64,000 bases of DNA from JBGPQJ01 sp963829485 (GCA_963829485.1 CAWHIK010000004.1:186001-250000), one strand, 5' to 3'; shown: positions 17,207-26,333, counted from the stretch's first letter. Made by a program: numbers and translations. Notes: generated from the sequence alone by a model not told the origin.

Positions 17207-18559
17207 TTACCTCTTGTTATTAAATTGGTGTTCATACCTCTCCCAGACTTTTTTACTCAATGATCTGGCTTGTCGTATGATTTTATCCTCATCCAATGTT
17301 TTCAGTTCCCCATTTTTCATGAGGACTTTGCCATTGACGATCGTTGCCTTGATCATCCCCGCTCTGAATCCAAACAAAATGTGCCACGGCAAATTTCCCT
17401 CCGTTAGCTCAGTAAAGGGTTTGTAGTCAACAAAGATGAGATCTGCGGCTGCACCTTCCTTGACAACGCCGAGATCAACTGGAAAAAATGCATTGGCGAG
17501 AGCAGCGTTGTTGCAGATTCCGATGTCGATAATGGAATTTCCGCTCATGGCTTGAGGATCTTTATTGTGCACCTTGTGAAGCAAATAGGCGGTATTGAAT
17601 TCTTCATACATGTTGTTCGAGAATCCATCATTTCCAAGGCACACTTTGATGCCGGCCGAAAGCATCTCCTCAATGGGCGCAACGCCAACCCCATTATTCA
17701 TGTTTGACCGGGGCTGGTGCGTGACCCAGGTCCCTGATTTGGCGATCAAGGCTTTTTCGGTCCTCGTTGAATGGACAAAGTGAGCTGCGATCGATTTGGG
17801 TCCCAATATTCCATGCCGGTTTAACCATCCAGCTGGCGATCCGTTGCCGTCTTTCCTCACCTTTGCCGCGTCCCAGATGCTCTCAGAGAGATGGGTGTGG
17901 AAACCGCTTCCGGGAGGGTTGGCTGATAGGCAATCATCAAGAGTCCGATCGGAGAGAGTCAACGGAGCGTGGAGTCCGAAACTTGCATAAAGCATCTTGT
18001 TGTTTTCACGCTTTGTTTTTTGAATATAACGCGCGTTTTCCCTAATGCCCGCTTTCGCCTTCGCCTTCCCGCCTCGATCGGTAACTTCGTAACAGAGAAC
18101 CGCTCTCAGTCCGGATTGTGCAACCGCGTCGCCAATGACATCCAGAGAGCCGTCGATGAAATTTGGCGAAGCGTGATGATCGAATAACGTGGTCGTACCA
18201 TGCTTGATGGCGTCGATCAGGCAAACCAGCGCGGAATAGCGAATATCTTCTTCGGTCAAGGCTTGGTCAAGCGGCCACCATAGCTGCTTGAGGATTTCGG
18301 GGAATATCTTCGGAGGCTTGCCTCGAACAGCCATCCCTCGGGCAAAAGCCCCATAAAAATGGGTGTGTGCGCAAATGTTACCCGGCAGAACGAGTTGACC
18401 CTGGGCATCCAAAGCGGAAGGGTCGTGATATTTCACGGAGAGTGCTGCCGAGGGACCAACTTCTGTGATTATCCCCGAATCGTCAATGAAAAGTGCATGA
18501 TTGGGTAAAATTCTGTTTGGCTTTTCCCAGGTCACAATCGTCGCATTTGTGATCAGCAT
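17207..18559 (-). CDS. SsnA-like amidohydrolase / aminohydrolase
   Basis: A 450-residue metal-dependent hydrolase of the amidohydrolase superfamily, close to the SsnA/ATZ-TRZ group. The ligand set is complete: HTHFYG (first two His), HTHLSES, HFVHST, and NDGFSNN with the catalytic aspartate. The C-terminal composite-domain strand (DLIFVDYKPFTELTEGNLPWHILFG) is typical of SsnA-type proteins. I start it at 18559 (MLITNATIVTW), which follows an AGGATGAG site and matches family N-termini; a longer frame upstream has no likeness. It heads the F420 cluster at 6 bases from npdG. SsnA genes elsewhere lie near molybdenum hydroxylases of purine breakdown, which may relate to the flavin subunit at the left edge. 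The substrate is unknown. Confidence 0.85.
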   Translation of the reverse strand: MLITNATIVTWEKPNRILPNHALFIDDSGIITEVGPSAALSVKYHDPSALDAQGQLVLPGNICAHTHFYGAFARGMAVRGKPPKIFPEILKQLWWPLDQALTEEDIRYSALVCLIDAIKHGTTTLFDHHASPNFIDGSLDVIGDAVAQSGLRAVLCYEVTDRGGKAKAKAGIRENARYIQKTKRENNKMLYASFGLHAPLTLSDRTLDDCLSANPPGSGFHTHLSESIWDAAKVRKDGNGSPAGWLNRHGILGPKSIAAHFVHSTRTEKALIAKSGTWVTHQPRSNMNNGVGVAPIEEMLSAGIKVCLGNDGFSNNMYEEFNTAYLLHKVHNKDPQAMSGNSIIDIGICNNAALANAFFPVDLGVVKEGAAADLIFVDYKPFTELTEGNLPWHILFGFRAGMIKATIVNGKVLMKNGELKTLDEDKIIRQARSLSKKVWERYEHQFNNKR

Positions 18560-18609
18560 GAGCTCATCCTTTGATGGAAATCCCTGCGGGATTCCGCAGG
18601 GAGATTTTA

Positions 18610-21192
18610 TCAGCCCAACCCGAATTGCATTGGGGATGGAATTTTCACGCCTCCCAGCGCATATTCCCACAAGACGGAATAGATGTTTTCCTTAAGGGAC
18701 GCATCCTCTGTCGAGAAAAAAGTCTGATACAAGGTACTTAGGACGTTTTCAGAGGGCATGAGCCGGAGATAATTAAGTGCAGCCAGCCGTTCCTCTTCAT
18801 TATCGCTTTTTATTGCTCGCAGCAAAAGGTCTGTCGTGGGTGCTCCCGGCGCGATACCCACGCCATAACGTCCGGCGAATTCGATCAGCCAGGGAGCTTC
18901 ATGAGGCGGTTGTAATTTTCGAGGGACTCTTGGGTTGAGTCTTGCGCGAGATTCGAGCGTTTCGGCAGCTGCGTTCCGCACAACCCATTGTTCATCCTCA
19001 ACCTGCATTTTTTCCAGAATCCCCGATACCCATTTTTCGTCCAGCCTCGCTAGCCCATAAACTACAGCCCGCCTCAGAAGTATATCCTTCGAACTGGTAC
19101 CTTCCTGAAGCGCGGCGTGCCCTTCCACCCGGTTGTTCGCGAGGGATTCGGCTGCTGCTCTGCGAAGATCCTCGTCGCCCCGGAGCAGCGCTTTTGCAAC
19201 AGCCTCCAGGCATGGGGGAGAGCCGATGGCAACAAGCGCAAGGCATGCCGCATGCTTGATTGCGGGATTATAGTCGCCAATCAGTGAAATGATCATCTCG
19301 GCTGATTTCATATCGCGGATCGCTCCGCTTGCCAGTATTGCCATCTGCCGAAGGTCTTTGTCTGATAATTGCATCAGCTGCCTGAAGAGCATGGACGCAG
19401 CCGGATCTTCGCTGAGTACCATGGCAGCAAAGGCTTGCATCCGGAGCGTAACCGGTCTATCACTTTTCATTAATTGAACGAGGGCAGACAAAACATTTGC
19501 ACGCCAGGTCGCCTGCTTGGGGGCGTCCCTCAGAAAACGACCGGCGGAAAGGATGTTGCGATTGAGCATCTCATCCTGCTGCGATAGCAGGCTGGCGACC
19601 ATGTCTGTTGCATCGCCTTTTGCGGCAAAGGATGCCAGCGCCAATGACCGTCCGGTCCATGGTTCCTGGCTGAGAATGGTGCCTGCTGATGTGGAGTTCA
19701 TGACTTCACCGGCAAGGATCCCGCCAAATACCAGATGAACAAATCGCATACGTCCGTTACGTCTGCTCTCGATCAGACCGCTGTCGGCCAGCTTGGACAG
19801 CAAGCTGGCTTTTGGTGCTGGTGCCTTAGCTCCACCTTTTTTCTTGGTTTTTTTCTGCTGATTTTCCGGCTGTTCTTCGAATAACAATTCGTTGTTGGTC
19901 TCGGAATCGACCGGAACGGAATCGCCTTCGGGAGTCGCAACAGCGTTAGGAGTATCATCCTCGGCAGGCTCGAACGATTTAATCCAACCTTTGCCGCGCC
20001 GGCTGTCGAAAATTGACGATGAGTTGGCGATGACCTGATAACCCAGCACCCCGAGAGCTTCCAGGGGTACACCGGCCGGCATCATTCGCCGTATGTGAGT
20101 TTCTACAAAGTCAAGAGGTTTGGAACCTCGAATATCGCCTGCGTAGGCACCCCAAGTCTTGAGGGTAAACTCAAGAGGCGTGAGGTTCACAACATCCGTC
20201 CTCAGCCACTGGTTTAACAGAACAGAGTCGACACTGGTAATGGAAGATTGAGCCCACGCTTCGTTGGATACATATTTCGCCCATAGTTCCGACCATTTAT
20301 CCAGAAATTCCTTCTGTTGGTCGAAACCCCAGGGTAGGACAACGAGCGGTGAAAAACCAAGCGCGGAAAGTCCATCGATATATTCCGGTGAGCCGGTAGC
20401 AACCACTTTTGTTTTTGGGTAGCTTCTTAGGAGCTGCTTGAGAAGCTCGGAGAATTGTCTTAAAGATTCAGGGGCGATTTCATCCAGACCATCAAGGATC
20501 AGGACAGCGCGACCATCCTCAAACGCCGTCCGGGTAAATTTCGGCATTCGACCCGAGTCGAACACAGAAGCCTGTTCGGATACGATATCTGCGATGGAAT
20601 TTACAAGATCATTGGATTTCGGTGGGATGTCGAGATCACTCACATGGATAATAAAAGGGATGTAGCCCTTTAGGTGGCTTGTTTCTACGGAGCGATGAAT
20701 AATTTGAGCCGCAAAATGAGCCAGCGCCACGGTTTTTCCAGACCCTGGTTGCCCGATCAGAGCGATATTTACATTTCCCGCCGTGGCTTGAGCCAAAGAA
20801 AAACTGGTAGCTCTGTAGGTGGCAGCGAGTTCTGGAAATGCCGGCATGTAGGGCAGGGTCTGGCTGACAACATCTTCTTCCGCGTGAGTCATGCCCGGTT
20901 CGGATCTGGCGGGCGGAGCAATTAATCGAGGCGGAATTACCAGCTCGTCGAGCGCAAAAAGAGAGGCTGCGAGGTGCATCCCTTGAACCTGCCTTAGCAC
21001 CTGCTTTCGATAACGGTCCTCAAGCCCGGTTGATGTTTTTCCTTTCCCCTTGGTTTTAGTTTGGCGGAAATTGGCGCGGATTTGGCTAAGTTGAGGGCGA
21101 ATTAACTGAACCAGCCACCAGAATACGGTAGCCAGGACAGCTCCGAGAATAAGCGATAGTACGTCGAACTCAACGCGAAAACCAGAGAACAT
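18610..21192 (-). CDS. Membrane-anchored NACHT-type STAND NTPase with HEAT repeats
   Basis: An 860-residue protein. One hydrophobic helix near the N-terminus (about residues 10-30) followed by basic residues suggests membrane anchoring with the rest in the cytoplasm. The NTPase core has Walker A GQPGSGKT (147-154) and Walker B LILDGLDE (231-238), with the extra acidic residue typical of NACHT proteins, then a helical winged-helix-like part. A low-complexity linker of acidic and Lys/Gln residues with KKKGG (about 405-450) precedes about 350 residues of HEAT-like helical pairs (for example LRRAAAESLANNR, LLRRAVVYGLARLD). Such STAND proteins sense signals and oligomerise; some are antiphage, others regulatory. 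No effector domain is visible. It is 50 bases upstream of the F420 operon. Confidence 0.85.
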   Translation of the reverse strand: MFSGFRVEFDVLSLILGAVLATVFWWLVQLIRPQLSQIRANFRQTKTKGKGKTSTGLEDRYRKQVLRQVQGMHLAASLFALDELVIPPRLIAPPARSEPGMTHAEEDVVSQTLPYMPAFPELAATYRATSFSLAQATAGNVNIALIGQPGSGKTVALAHFAAQIIHRSVETSHLKGYIPFIIHVSDLDIPPKSNDLVNSIADIVSEQASVFDSGRMPKFTRTAFEDGRAVLILDGLDEIAPESLRQFSELLKQLLRSYPKTKVVATGSPEYIDGLSALGFSPLVVLPWGFDQQKEFLDKWSELWAKYVSNEAWAQSSITSVDSVLLNQWLRTDVVNLTPLEFTLKTWGAYAGDIRGSKPLDFVETHIRRMMPAGVPLEALGVLGYQVIANSSSIFDSRRGKGWIKSFEPAEDDTPNAVATPEGDSVPVDSETNNELLFEEQPENQQKKTKKKGGAKAPAPKASLLSKLADSGLIESRRNGRMRFVHLVFGGILAGEVMNSTSAGTILSQEPWTGRSLALASFAAKGDATDMVASLLSQQDEMLNRNILSAGRFLRDAPKQATWRANVLSALVQLMKSDRPVTLRMQAFAAMVLSEDPAASMLFRQLMQLSDKDLRQMAILASGAIRDMKSAEMIISLIGDYNPAIKHAACLALVAIGSPPCLEAVAKALLRGDEDLRRAAAESLANNRVEGHAALQEGTSSKDILLRRAVVYGLARLDEKWVSGILEKMQVEDEQWVVRNAAAETLESRARLNPRVPRKLQPPHEAPWLIEFAGRYGVGIAPGAPTTDLLLRAIKSDNEEERLAALNYLRLMPSENVLSTLYQTFFSTEDASLKENIYSVLWEYALGGVKIPSPMQFGLG

Positions 21193-21275
21193 ATTTTTAT
21201 TTTAGTATGAATTTGTTCCGTTGTGATGTCTCTAGGTGTGCTTGCAAGGTTTTTGTTAGCTGGGATGTCCGGATT

Positions 21276-21976
21276 TTACGAGTAGACTATCCTGCCGCAG
21301 GACGGGCATCGAAAAACCTGATTGGAATGGTGGGCAGATTGTTGTTGCGCAGGGGTAAGGACGGCTCCGCATGAATCGCAGGAATTATCGCTGATGGTTG
21401 TCACTGCTATACCGTGTCGTTGTGCGCTGATATCGTTATAGAGTGACAAAAAGCGACCATCGATCGAATCCACGACTGCCTGCCTTTCGATTTTTAATTT
21501 ATCCGCCTCTTTATCGAGAGTTTCACGTTCGCCGACCAGGACCGTGTTTTCCTGCTCCACCCTCGAAAGGATTAATCGATGGGATTCGGCAGCTGAGTGT
21601 AAATCAAGTTGAGCCTTTTCCAGTAATAGCATCTCCTCCAGTTGCTGATCCTCAAGCAAGGCATGTTGCTTCTTAAACAAGCTAAGTTCCTGTTGTAATT
21701 CCTGCAATTCCTTGGGATTACTGATGCTCCCCCCGTACATGGTCGATTCGATTTGTTCGATTTTAATTCTTTTTAGCCTTGGTTTCGTGTTTCTTTTTGA
21801 GCGAGCGCGATTTCTGTCGAATCTTTTTTTGATTTCGCCTCGAGGAGCCTCTTTTTGGATTCTGATAGGGCAGCGTTGTTCTCAAGCGCATCCCGAATCG
21901 CTTTTTGGCGCGATTCGATTAGTGACAGGCGCGTGTCCAGTTGTTGCAGGCGGTACAGGTTTAATGCGTCACTCAT
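21276..21976 (-). CDS. Coiled-coil protein with C-terminal zinc ribbon, frame broken once
   Basis: Together the two frames encode about 233 residues: an N-terminal helical hairpin (MSDALNLYRLQQLDTRLSLIES...), a long coiled coil rich in Glu, Leu and Gln, and a C-terminal C4 zinc ribbon with CDSCG and, about 20 residues on, CPSCG. This is the layout of the bacterial zinc-ribbon family once annotated DUF164 (CdsZ-like), thought to bind nucleic acid or ribosomes. The frame must gain one base (or lose two) near 21778-21788, in an AAA run; this is the only break in the window of this direction. It lies 12 bases downstream of the beta-lactamase-like gene. The molecular role is not established. Confidence 0.75.
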
Positions 21977-21988
21977 TTTATGGGTCTG

Positions 21989-23476
21989 TTATTCGGTAAG
22001 GTTGAAATAATTGTAGGTGGCTTCTGAAATCTGGGCGATCATTTCGGAAACAGGTTCCCAGATTGCCTGGACGGGGTGGTATACATAAATTGCGAGAACA
22101 TAGTTTCCACCTGGTGTATAAACTATGGCGGCATCGCTGATGTTCTGAATTATTCCTGACGGACCGCTGATCCAGCCGTGCTTATGCGCCAGTTGAGTCC
22201 CTTCAGGCATTCCTGCTTCGATTAAAACTCCGATTCGATCCTTCTTTAAAAACTCGATCATTTCCTCGCAAGCTGCTTTGGTTATTTTTCCTGGGAAGGC
22301 GGCTACCAATGCCCCTCCTCCCGTTTCCGAACATTGATATAAATCTTCCAGGATCGTGCCAATATCAGAGGCCGTGACTTGATTGTAGGCATCCGGATCA
22401 GCGGAAATATCACCTCGTGAATTTGCCGGTGTTTGTATTTTTTCCAGCAGGAAGGAGCCTTCTTTGAAATACCCGGCGATAAACGTGTTTTCTATCCCAA
22501 GTTGACGTAATGTCTCCGTAACGATCAGTGGTCCGCTATATTCATCGAGCCTTGCCATGAGTGCGTCTGATTGAGGATTTTCTGACTTGGTGATCATATC
22601 CAGGATTAATTCTTTGGTTGATTCGTCCAAGGCAGGTCCGTTTGTTTTGTAGGTCGTAATCATGATCGGTATCTTTATCGTGCTCGACGCCGTAAATGCG
22701 ACGTCCGGATTGACGGGAACCAGCTCTCCGTCCAGGTAAACAAAATGGAGGGTTTCGCCGGATTGAAGATCCTTAAGATAGAAACCTACAATGCCGTCGA
22801 ATCCGGCGAGATCGATGATCTGCTGCAGTTGAATTTGGAGATTACTTAGAGATGGGCGAGGTGGTCTGACATTGGAAAATGGCAGGGTAACAACGCGACT
22901 GGATGGCGATCGCAATGCGTCTTCGACGAGAACGGCTGCGCGAGCAATATCCAGGGATTGTCCCGGAAGGCCGGTTTGAAATTGCGTACTCCCAGCAACC
23001 GGCTGTGCAGGGACTGCAGGCTTGTCATATCGGGCTGCAATCTCGGTGCGAAGATAATTTTCCAATTGTTCGGAATTTATACTATCGATCAAAGGGATTT
23101 CTGCCGGGTTGGACTGCCTGTTCCATAGATAATCCCAAAAGCCCAGCCAGAATGCTCCACCGGTCCTTTCATAATCTGCTGCGGCGAGCATGGAGTCCAG
23201 GTTGATGGAATATCCGGCGCTCGATGGGTCCATTTGGACGATTTGGTCGCCCAGCCGTATCTCGACTGGTGTGTTGGTGTAGACTTGGAGCAGTCGCTGG
23301 CTGGCGGTCTGAGGATCGATCCCACCGACCGGGACTCCTGCGATCTTCATGCCGATTGGATAGTTAGCCCTCAACCTTGAATACGTGACAAGCTGAACCA
23401 TTAAAAGAATAATCGCTGCGACGAAAAATGCCAGCGAAATCCATCTTGTTGCAAACGAAGAGCCTCTATTTCTCAC
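21989..23476 (-). CDS. Membrane-anchored class A beta-lactamase-like serine hydrolase
   Basis: A 495-residue protein with an N-terminal signal anchor (about residues 12-32), a VanW/YoaR-like peptidoglycan-binding region (about 35-200, with VGGIDPQTASQRL and FQTGLPGQSLD), and a C-terminal penicillin-recognising serine hydrolase domain. The active-site motifs are the S-x-x-K at Ser265-Lys268, SEN about 35 residues on in the place of SDN, and HKHGW in the place of KTG. The Lys-His-Gly variant and the missing Glu166-type motif make antibiotic hydrolysis uncertain; a D,D-peptidase-like or scaffold role in the wall is equally possible. Its start overlaps the stop of heme A synthase by 4 bases. Confidence 0.82.
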   Translation of the reverse strand: MRNRGSSFATRWISLAFFVAAIILLMVQLVTYSRLRANYPIGMKIAGVPVGGIDPQTASQRLLQVYTNTPVEIRLGDQIVQMDPSSAGYSINLDSMLAAADYERTGGAFWLGFWDYLWNRQSNPAEIPLIDSINSEQLENYLRTEIAARYDKPAVPAQPVAGSTQFQTGLPGQSLDIARAAVLVEDALRSPSSRVVTLPFSNVRPPRPSLSNLQIQLQQIIDLAGFDGIVGFYLKDLQSGETLHFVYLDGELVPVNPDVAFTASSTIKIPIMITTYKTNGPALDESTKELILDMITKSENPQSDALMARLDEYSGPLIVTETLRQLGIENTFIAGYFKEGSFLLEKIQTPANSRGDISADPDAYNQVTASDIGTILEDLYQCSETGGGALVAAFPGKITKAACEEMIEFLKKDRIGVLIEAGMPEGTQLAHKHGWISGPSGIIQNISDAAIVYTPGGNYVLAIYVYHPVQAIWEPVSEMIAQISEATYNYFNLTE

Positions 23477-24414
23477 AATGCCTCTAAGGGAGTTTCTGAT
23501 GAACGGTTACCATTCTTGGTCTCCAAGTTTACTGCGGAAAAGAGCACGAGCAGGATCCAGATCGAATCAGCGATGAAGAGGTGGATTATTTGCATGGGAA
23601 CTGGAGCGAGCAAAAGAACATTAGCTAACCCCGCAGTCCATTGAACAAGAACAAGGATGATCAGTGCGTGTCCGAGCCTGCGAGAATGGATATTGTCATT
23701 CCTGCTTCTGATATATCTCGCAAGGAAAAGTAAATAGGCTCCAGCGATGATCGCAATTGCTGGATGATAAATCCTCAGGCGGATAAGAAAATGAGCGCTC
23801 GGATCCGATTCCTGCGCCAATCCATGCGCCAAACTTTCCGCGGGAAATAACGTATCTCCAAGCGCTGTGATCGCGCCAGTCATCCCAATAAGGGCTACCC
23901 CTGCCAAGCCAAGCCCAAAAAGCCAAGAACGGGGAACATCGTTTTTTAGCGATAAAGATTTCCCGCCGCCTGCCCACCAGGCAGCTAACGTAATTGATGC
24001 AAGCAGGAAGAACGTATTTAGCAAGTGGAAAGCCATCACGATGGCGCGAGCGAGAGATTGATTGGTCGTCACTAGCCCAAAGAGAACCAGGCTTGCGCCA
24101 AGAAGCGATTCCGCAAGTATAAAAGCAGTGGATGCAACTAATCCAATTCTGACCGGATCCCCTTTATGGGAGATTTTCCAACCCCAAAGGAGCATGGTCA
24201 AGACCAGGAGTAACGCGCCGCCGCTCAAAAGCCTATGGATGAATTCGATGGCGGTTTCAATTTGGTGTGCTTGTGGGATTATGACCCCATTGCAGGTTGG
24301 CCAATGATTTCCGCAGCCTGCGCCTGAGCCCGTGGCTCTGACCAATGCGCCCCATAAGATAACAAAAATTGTCCACACAAGAACGAACCAGCAAAATTTT
24401 ACAAACCGGTGCAT
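23473..24414 (-). CDS. ctaA: Heme A synthase
   Basis: A 313-residue protein with about eight membrane helices that oxidises the C8 methyl of heme O to the formyl group of heme A. The two four-helix halves each keep conserved histidines: EFIHRLLSG and FHLLNTFF in the first half, and RIYHPAIAI and IIHLFIAD in the second. The CGNHWPTCNG loop between helices 1 and 2 carries the conserved cysteine pair. It is the first gene of the long minus-strand run that goes on to the F420 genes; an extended -10 box lies 52 bases upstream. It serves the aa3 oxidase encoded 11 kb away. Confidence 0.92.
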   Translation of the reverse strand: MHRFVKFCWFVLVWTIFVILWGALVRATGSGAGCGNHWPTCNGVIIPQAHQIETAIEFIHRLLSGGALLLVLTMLLWGWKISHKGDPVRIGLVASTAFILAESLLGASLVLFGLVTTNQSLARAIVMAFHLLNTFFLLASITLAAWWAGGGKSLSLKNDVPRSWLFGLGLAGVALIGMTGAITALGDTLFPAESLAHGLAQESDPSAHFLIRLRIYHPAIAIIAGAYLLFLARYIRSRNDNIHSRRLGHALIILVLVQWTAGLANVLLLAPVPMQIIHLFIADSIWILLVLFSAVNLETKNGNRSSETPLEAL

Positions 24415-24465
24415 ACGTCACCCTAAATTGGTGTCAATTCTTACTTTTAGGTCTTGCGAGAAAAA

Positions 24466-24474
24466 AGTATAACA
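24466..24474 (-). promoter_or_regulatory. Extended -10 promoter element before heme A synthase
   Basis: On the minus strand TGT precedes TATACT, the extended -10 pattern TGn-TATAAT with one mismatch. No good -35 box is present, as is usual for extended -10 promoters. It is 52 bases upstream of ctaA and back to back with a plus-strand element for proline dehydrogenase. Confidence 0.5.
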
Positions 24475-24494
24475 CAGATGGCAAATGGCTTATG

Positions 24495-24503
24495 TGCTAC
24501 AAT
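24495..24503 (+). promoter_or_regulatory. Extended -10 promoter element before proline dehydrogenase
   Basis: TGC-TACAAT, an extended -10 motif, 52 bases before the ATG at 24556. It diverges from the ctaA element with about 20 bases between them, so a protein bound there could act on both. Confidence 0.5.
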
Positions 24504-24555
24504 TCTTTTGTGAGATTTGTCACTTTTTCTAAGTAAGAAACAGGATTGGAGAATT

Positions 24556-25518
24556 ATGCTGCGCTCCTTTTTCATTTATTTTTCAAAGGCGAAGTGGGCT
24601 CAAAACCTAGTAACGAATTGGGGATTCGCCTGGCGAATGGCTTCCCGATTCGTGGCAGGGGAGCAAATGGTGGATGCTGAGCGTGTAGTCAAAGAGTTAA
24701 ACCAAAAAGGCATCAACGCGACCCTCGACCAATTGGGTGAACACACGACAAACTCCGATGAGGCTAATCGCTCAGCGGATGGGATAATTGCCATTCTGGA
24801 CGATATTCAGAAAGCTGGAATTCGGTCGAACGTGTCCATCAAGCTTACCCAAATTGGAATGGGTATGGACGATGAAGTCTGCGGAAATAACCTGAATCGA
24901 ATATTGGAACGAGCCCGCCAGTACGGTAATTTTGTCAGGATCGATATCGAGGATTCTCCTTACACAGACAAGACCATCGAAATGTTCAATGCGATGCTCG
25001 CGAAAGGCTTCACAGTTAACACGGTAGGCATGGCGATGCAGTCCTATCTGTTCAGAGCCGAAAATGATACGAGGGCAATGCTTGAGAAGAGGACCAGTTT
25101 CCGTCTGGTAAAGGGTGCATACAAAGAGCCGGCGATTGTTGCTTATCCCAAAAAAGCCGATGTGGACGCCAATTTCGACATCCTTACCTCGATTCTGATC
25201 GATGCATCCTTAAAATACGGAACTAACATAAGTGATGACGGCCGGATCCCTCCCATCCCTGCGATCGCCACGCATGATGAGAAACAAATCGCGTTCGCCA
25301 AAGCCTATGCAGAAAAAATGGGATTGCCGAAATCCGGTCTGGAATTCCAAATGCTTTACGGCATTCGCAGGGATTTACAGGAGAGCCTTTTGAAGGAGGG
25401 ATACCCTGTGCGAGTTTATGTACCTTTTGGGACTCATTGGTATCCCTATTTCATGAGGAGACTTGCTGAACGTCCAGCTAATATATGGTTCTTCATCTCG
25501 AATTACTTTAAGAAGTAA
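24556..25518 (+). CDS. Proline dehydrogenase (monofunctional PRODH)
   Basis: The 320-residue FAD enzyme oxidises proline to pyrroline-5-carboxylate and passes electrons to the quinone pool. Barrel signatures are ATLDQLGEHTTNSDEA, VSIKLTQIG, FVRIDIEDSPYTDKTIEMF, and RLVKGAYKEPA with the substrate-binding Lys/Glu; the flavin-contact end shows ATHDE and FQMLYGIRRDLQ followed by VRVYVPFGTHWYPYFMRRLAERPAN, which holds the paired arginines that bind the proline carboxylate. I start at ATG 24556, six bases after GGAG. Length and lack of an aldehyde dehydrogenase domain show it is the stand-alone type; the partner P5C dehydrogenase is not in the window. It is followed by a strong terminator, so it is a single-gene unit. 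Confidence 0.93.
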   Translation: MLRSFFIYFSKAKWAQNLVTNWGFAWRMASRFVAGEQMVDAERVVKELNQKGINATLDQLGEHTTNSDEANRSADGIIAILDDIQKAGIRSNVSIKLTQIGMGMDDEVCGNNLNRILERARQYGNFVRIDIEDSPYTDKTIEMFNAMLAKGFTVNTVGMAMQSYLFRAENDTRAMLEKRTSFRLVKGAYKEPAIVAYPKKADVDANFDILTSILIDASLKYGTNISDDGRIPPIPAIATHDEKQIAFAKAYAEKMGLPKSGLEFQMLYGIRRDLQESLLKEGYPVRVYVPFGTHWYPYFMRRLAERPANIWFFISNYFKK

Positions 25519-25537
25519 ACTTCGGATGAGGTTTATC

Positions 25538-25572
25538 GACCCTGAAGGCAATTTGCCTTTAGGGTCTTTTTT
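25538..25572 (+). terminator. Intrinsic terminator after proline dehydrogenase
   Basis: Stem GACCCT-AAGGC / GCCTT-AGGGTC with two small mismatches, loop AATTT, followed by T6. It lies 20 bases after the stop codon. Confidence 0.85.
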
Positions 25573-25588
25573 ATGGTAAAACTCTGAT

Positions 25589-26320
25589 ATGTTCATGGCA
25601 GAAAAACCACCCCTGGCTGTTGTCACTGGCGGTGCCCACCGATTGGGACGCGATCTGGCGTTGTTCCTGGCCGCTAAAGGTTATTCGATCGTGGTTCATT
25701 GTCACGAATCGTCCAAAGCCGCTCAAAAAACAGCCGACGAAATCGTTGCACTTGGCGTGCAAGCTTACGTGGTTTGCGGAGACTTGAAGGATCCCGTCCA
25801 GATTTCACGATTATTCGAAACGATCGATTCGACGGATAGCCCCTTAAGGGTTTTCATCAATTCTGCAGCTGTTATGGAGCCTGTAGGATTGCTGGATGTC
25901 GAGTTTGAAGATTTCGACTTTACGATCGACCTGAATTTACGAGCACCCATGATGTGCGCGAAAAACGCAGCCAAGCGAATGGAGGCTGGAGCTGTAATAG
26001 TCAACATATCCGATGTAGGCGCACGGAAAAATTGGGTCGGATTTCCAGTATATGTAATCAGCAAGGCGGGTCTGGAATCCTTCACCAGACTCCTTGCCAG
26101 GGTTCTTGCGCCAAAAATCCGGGTCAACGCGATCGCTCCAGGGCTTGTGTATCGATCCGACAGCATGAGCAGCGAGGAATGGGACAGACTCGTTGCCAGG
26201 ATTCCGCTCGGACGTTCGGCTAAGCCCTCCGAAATAACCAGTGCGCTGGATTATTTGTTGAAAAACGAGTACGTAACCGGACAAACCATCGTGGTTGATG
26301 GTGGATACTCGCTTTTATAG
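25589..26320 (+). CDS. Short-chain dehydrogenase/reductase, pteridine-reductase-like
   Basis: A 243-residue SDR. The N-terminal dinucleotide loop TGGAHRLGRDLALFLA has the His-Arg pair seen in FolM/PTR1-type pteridine reductases, which use NADPH. The catalytic residues are in place: serine in NISDVGA, and YVISKAG for the Tyr-x-x-x-Lys pair; the NAG-type motif reads INSAAVM. The C-terminal VTGQTIVVDGGYSLL is the standard SDR ending. No clear ribosome site precedes the ATG, and a TAAAAT-like -10 box is only about 12 bases upstream, so the message may be nearly leaderless. A dihydropterin substrate would suit the neighbouring molybdopterin genes, but this is inference; other SDR substrates are possible. 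Confidence 0.82.
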   Translation: MFMAEKPPLAVVTGGAHRLGRDLALFLAAKGYSIVVHCHESSKAAQKTADEIVALGVQAYVVCGDLKDPVQISRLFETIDSTDSPLRVFINSAAVMEPVGLLDVEFEDFDFTIDLNLRAPMMCAKNAAKRMEAGAVIVNISDVGARKNWVGFPVYVISKAGLESFTRLLARVLAPKIRVNAIAPGLVYRSDSMSSEEWDRLVARIPLGRSAKPSEITSALDYLLKNEYVTGQTIVVDGGYSLL

Positions 26321-26333
26321 TTCTGGAGAACTA

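Noticed and set aside
18560..18670. Longer N-terminus for the SsnA-like amidohydrolase
   Set aside because: The extra 37 residues overlap the end of the NACHT gene, lack family likeness and would leave the good ribosome site before 18559 unused.
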